A stretch of 55,116 bases of DNA from a virus. A program made the translations under genes and the position numbers. This document shows, in pieces, positions 38,890 to 45,866 of this stretch. The stretch lies in IMG/VR virus record IMGVR_UViG_3300042388_000279, positions 1 through 55,116 of that record; one strand, given 5' to 3'. Numbering within the stretch: position 1 is the first letter of the stretch; each line of letters starts with the position of its first letter. The notes beneath the pieces were generated by a model that had not been told where the DNA came from, did no database searches, and worked only from the letters and a program-made list of their open reading frames with translations.

Positions 38890-39686
38890 AGTGTAAATAG
38901 CTTCCCATCAACAACACATGAGTAATCTGGTGCCACATGGATCATTTGAATATGTGGGTAGTCATTTACAATATGTGCAATGGCAAAACCCTTTTGCCAA
39001 TCATGGTGCTGCATATATTTCATTCCATCTGATTTTTCATCACACATGTGGCCAAGCTCATAACCTCGAAGAGTTTCTCCCTGTCCACCGTTTCTTAACT
39101 CATAAGTAACTAAGTGTGATGCTATTCTATGAGAGTGGCCTCTCATCAAAGATATCTGAAGGTCTTCCATATCTTTTCTTACTGAACCAGTTGAAGCAAT
39201 TGAAAGTCCATGATGAACATGTATATCTCCAAAGCGGCGCTTAGGAAGTTCATTATAATAAATATACTCATAGCCTAGAGAATCTAGGCTCCACATTGAT
39301 TCTGGAGTTACTTCAGAAATGTACTCTGGCAACTTAGCATCTACATAATTAAATATTCTAATATCATGATTTCCTAATGCTGAAAAAAGCTGAGCATCTG
39401 GAAGCATCTCTCTTGTCTTTGCATAAAAGTCTCTTGCGCCCTTTGCTTCATGCCTCATCATCGGAACAATAAGATCTTTGCTATCATTCTTATGATAGTT
39501 TAAAAACTCTGCTGATTTGCCCTCAGTATACTTGCTATAGCAAGCCTGATCATCTGTGTCTCCGAGGTAATCAACGACATCTGGTTTAAACCACTTCATG
39601 ACTTTAAACCAAAGCGCAATCATCTTATCATCTTGATACGGAAATTGTTGATCGGATGATATCATCCACTTTAAATCGTTGCTCAT
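38886..39686 (-). CDS. Calcineurin-like metallophosphoesterase
   Basis: A 266-residue protein with the five motifs of the family: S-D-Q-Q-F-P-Y (D-x-Q in place of D-x-H), Y-L-G-D-T-D-D (GDxxD type), A-L-G-N-H-D-I-R, H-V-H-H-G and R-G-H-S-H-R. It hydrolyses phosphodiesters or monoesters with two metal ions; phage versions may act on DNA ends or nucleotides. First gene of the replication operon, with AAGGG five bases before the ATG. Confidence 0.87.
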   Translation of the reverse strand: MSNDLKWMISSDQQFPYQDDKMIALWFKVMKWFKPDVVDYLGDTDDQACYSKYTEGKSAEFLNYHKNDSKDLIVPMMRHEAKGARDFYAKTREMLPDAQLFSALGNHDIRIFNYVDAKLPEYISEVTPESMWSLDSLGYEYIYYNELPKRRFGDIHVHHGLSIASTGSVRKDMEDLQISLMRGHSHRIASHLVTYELRNGGQGETLRGYELGHMCDEKSDGMKYMQHHDWQKGFAIAHIVNDYPHIQMIHVAPDYSCVVDGKLFTL

Positions 39687-39707
39687 TAAAACCCTTAATA
39701 TATATAA

Positions 39708-39727
39708 AAGCCACGATATCGTGGCTT
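39708..39727 (-). terminator. Perfect 20-bp palindrome: terminator and/or 5' leader hairpin
   Basis: AAGCCACG-ATAT-CGTGGCTT, followed on the minus strand by TTTTATATATATT. It is 48 bp after the last tail-region stop, so it suits Rho-independent termination of the structural transcript; a promoter overlaps it just upstream, so it may also sit at the 5' end of the replication mRNA. Confidence 0.75.
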
Positions 39728-39730
39728 AAT

Positions 39731-39767
39731 GTTATAGCAATTGTAACATATTAAATCAATGTGTCAA
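39731..39767 (-). promoter_or_regulatory. Promoter(s) of the replication operon
   Basis: Minus strand: TTGACA (39767-39762), 16 bp, TACAAT (39745-39740). A second candidate, TTGATT (39759-39754), 17 bp, TGC-TATAAC (-10 at 39736-39731), overlaps it. Either would start a transcript within a few bases of the hairpin at 39727. Confidence 0.6.
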
Positions 39768-39775
39768 TAGATACT

Positions 39776-40201
39776 TTAAGGTTTGCTTATAACCTTTTTA
39801 CCTGCACTCAACCAGTGAAAATTAACTGGTCCAGATATAGTTTTTTCAGCATACACATTTAGTTTAGTTGATCCCGACCACTGTCCAGAAATAGACCATC
39901 TCATGTTATTAGTTTTAGGATCTTGGTTTCTTGGTGTTGCAACAACATAAGCAATTTCATATTCTGGTCCCCAACCTAAATCAATTTCGATTGAGCTAAC
40001 TTTTCCGCCAGGTAATCCAGTTTCAAATGTAACTACGCCAGCTTCTAAATGCATTCTAGTTGACTGTGTGATACTACCTGCAGTTGTTGTACTAAGCTTA
40101 TAAGTCTCATCAGACTGAAGCTTAATGCTATCTATTTGTGTTTGAAGATCCTGTAATTTTTTAGGATCTACTGGCTCTCCATCTTGGAATGTAACTGTCA
40201 A
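39776..40201 (-). CDS. Probable minor virion protein, 141 aa
   Basis: No family recognised. An N-terminal coiled coil (DPKKLQDLQTQIDSIKLQSDE) leads to a beta-rich part (VVTFETGLPGGKVSSIEIDLGW; SISGQWSGSTKLNVYAE) that looks like a trimeric fibre tip or tail appendage domain. Last gene of the structural block, followed by the hairpin. Confidence 0.6.
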   Translation of the reverse strand: MTVTFQDGEPVDPKKLQDLQTQIDSIKLQSDETYKLSTTTAGSITQSTRMHLEAGVVTFETGLPGGKVSSIEIDLGWGPEYEIAYVVATPRNQDPKTNNMRWSISGQWSGSTKLNVYAEKTISGPVNFHWLSAGKKVISKP

Positions 40202-40390
40202 CTAAATTTCCTCCACCTTTGACTCTATTTGATTAGAGTACTCAGAAATAGCTTTTTCTTTTTCTTGATTTTGATTTATAATTGTAGTAAGCTCTGCTCT
40301 TAGCATTGCAATCTGCAATTCATGATGAGCCGCCATCTGGCCAATTCTTTCTTGAAGAGCAGTTATAATTAATTCTTCTTTAGAAGACAT
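40202..40390 (-). CDS. Coiled-coil protein, 62 aa
   Basis: Almost entirely a heptad-like helix, with LQERIGQMAAHHELQIA near residues 12-28 and no Cys or membrane segment. It sits one base before the next gene. Possibly a structural partner of the downstream virion protein. Confidence 0.6.
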   Translation of the reverse strand: MSSKEELIITALQERIGQMAAHHELQIAMLRAELTTIINQNQEKEKAISEYSNQIESKVEEI

Positions 40391-40402
40391 TTTTTACCTA
40401 AC

Positions 40403-40624
40403 TTATTCTGATAGAGAAGTTAGCTCTTCGACAAGAGCCTCTATTTTTTTATTAACTGAAGCAATTTGCACATTAATAGATGCAATACCATCTGTAGATG
40501 GAGTTTCTGCTGCTTCCTCTTCCATTAAATTTACCTGTAAATTATACTTTGAGTATGCAAGCGTTCTCAGGTGAGACTCAATTATTGAGCTTTTTTCTTC
40601 ATTGGTTAATACGTATTCTGCCAT
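40403..40624 (-). CDS. Helical small protein, 73 aa
   Basis: No family recognised. Two predicted helices: an N-terminal one (EEKSSIIESHLRTLAYSKY) and a C-terminal one (INVQIASVNKKIEALVEEL). It has a strong AAGGAGG SD and its own extended -10 promoter at 40651-40659, so it is probably abundant. Confidence 0.6.
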   Translation of the reverse strand: MAEYVLTNEEKSSIIESHLRTLAYSKYNLQVNLMEEEAAETPSTDGIASINVQIASVNKKIEALVEELTSLSE

Positions 40625-40650
40625 TTTACTTCCTCCTTGTTTGTCATATT

Positions 40651-40659
40651 ATTATACCA
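40651..40659 (-). promoter_or_regulatory. Extended -10 promoter, TGG-TATAAT
   Basis: TGGTATAAT on the minus strand, 26 bases before the ATG at 40624, with AAGGAGG in the short leader. No clear -35. Confidence 0.55.
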
Positions 40660-40896
40660 TTACCATTTACCTATTGGGCAAACCGCTCCCTTTAATCTTG
40701 TTTTCGCTGGCATAAAGCAACCGCATTCTTGGCAGGTCTTTACCCCGTCATTAAATTTAGGGCAGGCTTTACATAAAGAATACCTGGCACTTGACTCTTC
40801 TTCTGAAGAATACTCTGTGTTTGGATTTAAAAAATCCCAGGGTTTTACTTCATTTGAAGAAACAAGCTTTTTTGCTTGCTCCCATTTACTAGCCAC
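40660..40896 (-). CDS. Cys-rich protein, 78 aa, GTG start
   Basis: Starts at GTG behind GAGGG. C-K-A-C near 42-45 and C-Q-E-C-G-C near 55-60, with a last Cys near 73, give a zinc-ribbon pair after an acidic N-terminal half (SSEEESSARY). Similar Cys-rich proteins occur among late genes of aquatic phages. It overlaps its upstream neighbour by 8 nt. Confidence 0.6.
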   Translation of the reverse strand: MASKWEQAKKLVSSNEVKPWDFLNPNTEYSSEEESSARYSLCKACPKFNDGVKTCQECGCFMPAKTRLKGAVCPIGKW

Positions 40897-41122
40897 TTAT
40901 TTCCCTCAATTCAAACGACTGGCCGTTCCAAAAATAATTAGCGCCAGCTTTTGGTAAATCTGGAATATCAATTGCAATGTCTTCCATATCTACTAAAATT
41001 GGTGTGCTAGAAAGACCAGCTCTTAATAGATCAGTTCCAGGGCCAGCGATATTAAACCACCCAGCATACTCACCATCAACAAGAACCATGTATGTACTTC
41101 CTTGCATGTCTGACTTATTCAT
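40889..41122 (-). CDS. Hypothetical protein, 77 aa
   Basis: No family recognised. A small beta-rich protein (STYMVLVDGEYAGWF near the start, ANYFWNGQSFELREI at the end). An AAGGAG SD precedes the ATG. Likely a small structural or assembly protein. Confidence 0.6.
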   Translation of the reverse strand: MNKSDMQGSTYMVLVDGEYAGWFNIAGPGTDLLRAGLSSTPILVDMEDIAIDIPDLPKAGANYFWNGQSFELREISG

Positions 41123-41181
41123 AATATCTCCTTAACACAATGAATCATATCATTTATTGCAATAGATGTCTAGTAAAAAAT

Positions 41182-41763
41182 TTATTTGCCAAAGGATATT
41201 ACCGAGTGCTTCACTCCGCTTACTACTGGCAAAACCCTGTGTATATAATCTGAGCTGGAAGGGAATATTATCAGGCTATTCTTTTGAGGCTTTATCGGTA
41301 TGCTGTATGCTTTATCTTTAAACTGAATTTCCCCTCCCTCATAATCATCATTTATATAGTAAACAAACGATATAGTAGACGGGTGGCTTTTTCCATCGTC
41401 ACTGTGCCATGTGAGCTTTTGAGACTGCTCATACTTTAATATCTCCCACGGCTCCCTTTCTTTTATCTTTATTCCAGTTGATCTTACAAAATGCAATATA
41501 CACTTAGATAATGCTAGATCTATTTTTTTATTAAGAACTCTTTTTGCATTATTGTAATCGGATTTGTCTTGCAAGTTTGTGTATAATGAAAAAACAGTGC
41601 ACGAACGCAAGGAGGGGTCATAGTCATGATTATTTATTGTTGCGGACTTATAGTCTTGATTATAATCAGAAAATATACTATTTAGCTCAGTAAGAATTTG
41701 CAAATCATTTTCTATTGCATTCTTATACATAAATATTTTATTTCCCAGGTCTTCTACCTTCAA
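41182..41763 (-). CDS. 2OG-Fe(II) oxygenase, third copy
   Basis: A 193-residue prolyl-hydroxylase-like protein: H120-S-D122 as metal pair, Y-E-G-G-E-I-Q-F near 141-148, IIFPSS and H175 as third ligand; the usual 2OG-binding Arg is replaced by K185 (VKHSVISF). It starts at TTG with GGGGGA upstream and is placed directly after the giant tail protein, so a virion protein is a possible substrate (inference). Confidence 0.8.
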   Translation of the reverse strand: MKVEDLGNKIFMYKNAIENDLQILTELNSIFSDYNQDYKSATINNHDYDPSLRSCTVFSLYTNLQDKSDYNNAKRVLNKKIDLALSKCILHFVRSTGIKIKEREPWEILKYEQSQKLTWHSDDGKSHPSTISFVYYINDDYEGGEIQFKDKAYSIPIKPQKNSLIIFPSSSDYIHRVLPVVSGVKHSVISFGK

Positions 41764-41777
41764 CTTGTTCCCCCATC

Positions 41778-44700
41778 TTATGTCTTTTCGCTGAAGTTGT
41801 GAGCCATTAAGCCCTCAACAAAGTATATGTCTTTATTTTCAATATTAATTGAAACTGTTTCGACTATTTCATCAACTAAAATTTTTGAGGTAACCGTAAC
41901 GTTATCTAAATTCTCATTCATAACTGTATCACCCACATTTAAGTCTTTAACCTCAATAAATTTCCAAACACCGTTTTGTCTTGCTGGAATAATATGCTCG
42001 TACGTTATCTTAATTGTATCATTTATTAAGTAGTACTGTCCATAAGATCTTATAATAACATTTGTTACATTTGCTACAGTCTTAGTTGTTCCAGAAATAT
42101 CTTCGGATGACCAGAGAGATAGATTGCTTATGTCAGCTTCGTTGTCGCCAACACCTGGAACGTCTGCTGCCATTACTTCATCTCCAATATAAAGGTCTTC
42201 AATATTTTTAAATGTGCCATCTGCCATCTGTATTTTAGTTCCTACAACGTGACATCCACCACCGCCTGTATCAATTGTGTCAATGGTATCAATTGTATCA
42301 ATTGTATCAATTGTGTTAATAGTATTAATTGTATCAATTGTGTTAATAGTATTAATTGTATCAATTGTATCAATTGTGTTAATAGTATTAATTGTGTTAA
42401 TAGTATTAATTGTGTTAATAGTATTAATTGTGTTAATAGTATTAATTGTGTTAATAGTATTAATTGTATTAATAGTGGTACAGTTTCTGTATTCTATTTC
42501 AAAACTACTAACTTCTCTGGTAGACAAAACATTGCAGCTTGAATTAATACATGTTTCTATAGCAGTCCAAGTTCTAATTCTAGCCTGTTCTCCTTGGCTA
42601 CATGACCCCCATGACCCCCATGCGCTATAACTTCTATCACCAGTTGTACATCCTGCCGTGCAGCATGGCGCATACTCAAACTCAGTTCCGCTAACCTCTT
42701 TTGTTGATGAAGTGCAATTAACTGTATTGCTTGTTTCAATTGCCGTCCAGGTTCTAGAGCGTGTTCTTTCTCCTTGGCTACAGTTTCCGTATGCAGACCA
42801 GGCACTATATGTCTTTGGACCAGTGGTAACGCTAGCAGTACAACAATCTATACACTCAATATCATTTCCAGAAATAGTAGTTACTTCATTTGTGCAGCTT
42901 GTTGTAAAACAAGATTGTTGAGCTGTCCAAGGTCTTGTTCTGCAAATCTGTGAGGTAAATAGATTACAGCTTCCATACGCACCCCAGGCCCCATAAGTCT
43001 TTTCACCAGTTGTACATACCTGAGTGCAACATGATGTGTACTCATACTCAACACTATTTAATTCATTTTGAGAAATTATATTACAGCTTGAATCGATACA
43101 CGTATTTATTGCAGTCCAAGATCTCTGTCTTCTTCTCTCGCCATTACTGCAACTTCCGTATGCAGACCAATCACCGTAGGTTTTAGTACCCAGAGTACAC
43201 CCAGCTGTGCAGCATGGCGCATACCCAAACTCAGTTCCGTTTACTTCTTTTGTTGATGATGTGCAGTTAATTGTATTGCTTGTTTCAATTGCCGTCCAGG
43301 TTCTATAGCGTGTTCTTTCTCCTTGGATACAGCTTCCGTATGCAGACCAGTCACTGTATGTCTTTGGGCCAGTGGTGACGCTGGAAGTACAGCAATCTTT
43401 ATAATCGACATCATTTCCAGATCCTGGACCAACCGTAGTAACACAGCTTGAGTTTATAGTAGTAGCTGTTGCTGTCCAGGGAATTAGTCTTCCTATTTGT
43501 CCAGTATTTAAATTACATGTACCCCATGGGCCAGGTGTTCCGTAAGTTTTTGGTCCATAAGTTGTAGAAGGTGTACAGCAGCTTGTGTCCTGTTGCTCTG
43601 TACCACTTATTTCTGTTGTTGTTTCAACACAGCTAGTATTTGTTGTTATTCTTAGTGCAGTCCAGGTTCTTGATCGAGTTCTTCTAGGATCAGCTCCATA
43701 ACACTCGCCGTATTCAGACCAGGCACTGTATGTCTTATCCCCGTCAACTGTGCTGGCAACACAACAATCTTTAAACTGCTGCTCATTCCCAGACTCTTGA
43801 GTTGTAGTGGTAATGCAGTCTCTGCTGTAATTAGTTCTAGTAGCAGTCCATGGTACTAGTCTAGTTATTCCTACGTTAGGAGTACACGTACCCCAAGGAC
43901 CAGGAGTTCCATAAGTCTTTTCGCCTAAAGTTGAGGTGGCAATACAACAATCTATGTATTCTGTTTCTGAGCCAGAAAGCTCAACAGTAGTAACTACGCA
44001 ATTTTGAGAAGTAGTTTTTTGTTGCTGTGTCCATTGTCTAGTTCTTGGTCTCTTAGGATCTGCAGGGAAAACTGTACACAATCCAATAACCCATTCTGTA
44101 TAAACCTTTGGCTCCAGCACGACCTTTTGACAACATATTTCTGTTTTAGAGCAGGTTATAGAGTATCCGCTAGCGCCTCCAGATTTATCCGATAACTCAA
44201 TTGTTGGCCCAGAACAAACTACTGGCTGAGTATTTCCATATGTTAAGCAGTACCATATGGAACCTATTTCTGTACATAGAGTGTCGGATGTAGCTTGCTC
44301 ATAAGAGACTGCAGTTAAATTGACATTATCTATTTTTTCAGTTGTAACAGTTAGGCAGGAATCTCCACTGCTTGTTATTCCAGATACTGAAATTACATCT
44401 GCAGATATGGATGCTGACCCTAAGCTTACATTTGCTGTTATAGTAAATCCAGATAAGCTGCTATAGTTTGCTATATATACCTTATAACTATTTTCTGTAA
44501 TATCATAAGGCTCTCCAAGAATTGCCTCTACGCCAGTAGAAATTGTTCTAAAGCTTTTAGAAACCTCGTCGCTTTTGTACTTATCTCCTTCTCCAGCAAG
44601 TGCCGTTACCAAAACGGTATACAGTCTGTTTTCCGTTAATCCAAAAGGGCTGGCAGAAGTACTTGTTGTTGAGGCTAATGGATAGCCAGGCAAAGAGTTA

Positions 44701-45854
44701 CCTGTAATAGAATCAATTAGATCAACCTTGTATCTTTCTGCATCTGGTGAATACCAAGAAATGTCTGCGGAGCTTTTTGTTCTATTTGATATTGTTATTT
44801 CTGGGTTTTCTATTTCCCTAGGAGGGGTAAATACATATGAAGCAACTTGTTGGGTTTCATTAAAATCTAGCAGGTGCTGCTCCAAAGAAAGGCTGGGATT
44901 ATAATAGTAATCTTTTGCAACTGCATAAACATTAATTATATAGTCTTCACCAGAATCAATCATTGCTTGTGTATACTGTACAAAACTAGAGTACTGGTGA
45001 TTTGGAAGTACGTCTTCGCTTTTCAGATCTCCTATCCTTGTACCATAAAAATCAGTAAACTCAACTATTTGCTTTCCAATAAACTCATCAGTCCGAGATG
45101 AAGAAAAATATTGTCCATTTGGATATGATGATGCAGATGATGTTAGGTACTGCCATTTAAATCCAAATATTTTAAATTCAGGCATGCTAAGTGTTTCATC
45201 TTCAATTATTTGATCTCCAGTGCTGTATGTGTGAAATCCAAATGTTAGTTTTGGGAATATTCCGTTTGCACTTGGATACCATGTAGTTGCCTCTAAGTAA
45301 TCCGACTCTTCTGGATTTTTATCTTCTGCAGCTTGAATCTTTGCTCTAAACCCAACTTTATTTTTAATGTCTTCTAAATTAATTACTGGGCGCAATGCAG
45401 TATTCGTTGGAACCTGATCTAGGTAGTCAGAGTCTTTATATTCTAGATACTCTAATTCTTGAGTTATTAAATCTGTTTGATCTGCCCACCCGCCAAGGGC
45501 AGCCTTTTGAATTTTTATTAAAAAGGATTTAGGGTCTTCGTACCACTTTCCTCTTCTGACATACATCTTGTCTTGCTGAGTGCACTGATACTCTGACTCT
45601 ATCGATGATGGAGATATAAATACAAGACCCACGTCTGATTTTGGATATGGGAACGCTGCTCCAAATATTCTTCTCCAGATGCCGCTTCCTTCGTATCTCC
45701 ATATGCTTTTAAGTTTTACCCAGCCACGATCAGCCACGTTGACTTCTCCACCGAAGTCATTTATTCTTCTAAAAATATTTTTTATTTTTACCCAGCCATT
45801 AGTGGCTACAGAAACCTCACCGCCTGAGTCGTTAATTCTTCTCCAGATTGTCAT
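41778..45854 (-). CDS. Giant tail/fibre protein: TSP1-like modules, I-N/D-T repeat and C-terminal HINT domain
   Basis: A 1358-residue protein. Residues 1-60 hold two copies of an R-R-I-N-D-x-G-G-E-V-x-V-A...G-W-V-K unit. A fibronectin-III-like domain lies at about 345-440. Residues about 580-1125 hold nine modules of about 60 residues with Y-x-x-W-S-x-Y-G-x-C, R-x-R-x-W-T-A and paired CC, a TSP1-like Trp/Arg ladder. Residues 1127-1196 are 23 I-(N/D)-T triplets, then GGGG. C1201 opens a HINT domain (VVGTKIQMADGTFKNIEDL; block-B T-Y-E-H; end H1352-N1353). The +1 residue is Phe, so splicing is unlikely but N-terminal cleavage possible. No signal peptide. Probably a virion adhesin that processes itself. 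Confidence 0.85.
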   Translation of the reverse strand: MTIWRRINDSGGEVSVATNGWVKIKNIFRRINDFGGEVNVADRGWVKLKSIWRYEGSGIWRRIFGAAFPYPKSDVGLVFISPSSIESEYQCTQQDKMYVRRGKWYEDPKSFLIKIQKAALGGWADQTDLITQELEYLEYKDSDYLDQVPTNTALRPVINLEDIKNKVGFRAKIQAAEDKNPEESDYLEATTWYPSANGIFPKLTFGFHTYSTGDQIIEDETLSMPEFKIFGFKWQYLTSSASSYPNGQYFSSSRTDEFIGKQIVEFTDFYGTRIGDLKSEDVLPNHQYSSFVQYTQAMIDSGEDYIINVYAVAKDYYYNPSLSLEQHLLDFNETQQVASYVFTPPREIENPEITISNRTKSSADISWYSPDAERYKVDLIDSITGNSLPGYPLASTTSTSASPFGLTENRLYTVLVTALAGEGDKYKSDEVSKSFRTISTGVEAILGEPYDITENSYKVYIANYSSLSGFTITANVSLGSASISADVISVSGITSSGDSCLTVTTEKIDNVNLTAVSYEQATSDTLCTEIGSIWYCLTYGNTQPVVCSGPTIELSDKSGGASGYSITCSKTEICCQKVVLEPKVYTEWVIGLCTVFPADPKRPRTRQWTQQQKTTSQNCVVTTVELSGSETEYIDCCIATSTLGEKTYGTPGPWGTCTPNVGITRLVPWTATRTNYSRDCITTTTQESGNEQQFKDCCVASTVDGDKTYSAWSEYGECYGADPRRTRSRTWTALRITTNTSCVETTTEISGTEQQDTSCCTPSTTYGPKTYGTPGPWGTCNLNTGQIGRLIPWTATATTINSSCVTTVGPGSGNDVDYKDCCTSSVTTGPKTYSDWSAYGSCIQGERTRYRTWTAIETSNTINCTSSTKEVNGTEFGYAPCCTAGCTLGTKTYGDWSAYGSCSNGERRRQRSWTAINTCIDSSCNIISQNELNSVEYEYTSCCTQVCTTGEKTYGAWGAYGSCNLFTSQICRTRPWTAQQSCFTTSCTNEVTTISGNDIECIDCCTASVTTGPKTYSAWSAYGNCSQGERTRSRTWTAIETSNTVNCTSSTKEVSGTEFEYAPCCTAGCTTGDRSYSAWGSWGSCSQGEQARIRTWTAIETCINSSCNVLSTREVSSFEIEYRNCTTINTINTINTINTINTINTINTINTINTINTINTIDTIDTINTINTIDTINTINTIDTIDTIDTIDTIDTGGGGCHVVGTKIQMADGTFKNIEDLYIGDEVMAADVPGVGDNEADISNLSLWSSEDISGTTKTVANVTNVIIRSYGQYYLINDTIKITYEHIIPARQNGVWKFIEVKDLNVGDTVMNENLDNVTVTSKILVDEIVETVSINIENKDIYFVEGLMAHNFSEKT
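42267..42476 (-). repeat. Tandem repeat encoding I-(N/D)-T
   Basis: 210 bp of 9-bp and 18-bp units (minus strand AATACTATTAACACAATT and variants), 70 codons. Two frames on the plus strand are also open but are shadows of the repeat. Such tracts are prone to slippage. Confidence 0.9.
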
Positions 45855-45866
45855 ATTTCTACACCA

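Noticed and set aside
41778-42254. Splicing intein within the tail gene
   Set aside because: The HINT domain is at the extreme C-terminus, followed by Phe and four more residues, so there is no useful C-extein or Cys/Ser/Thr at +1.
42267-42476. Possible CRISPR-like array
   Set aside because: The unit is 9-18 bp without spacers and is in frame within a coding sequence.
42249-42630. Plus-strand open frames of Cys/Ile/Asn/Val repeats
   Set aside because: They are the other-strand reading of the I-N/D-T tract. The minus frame continues with real domains on both sides.
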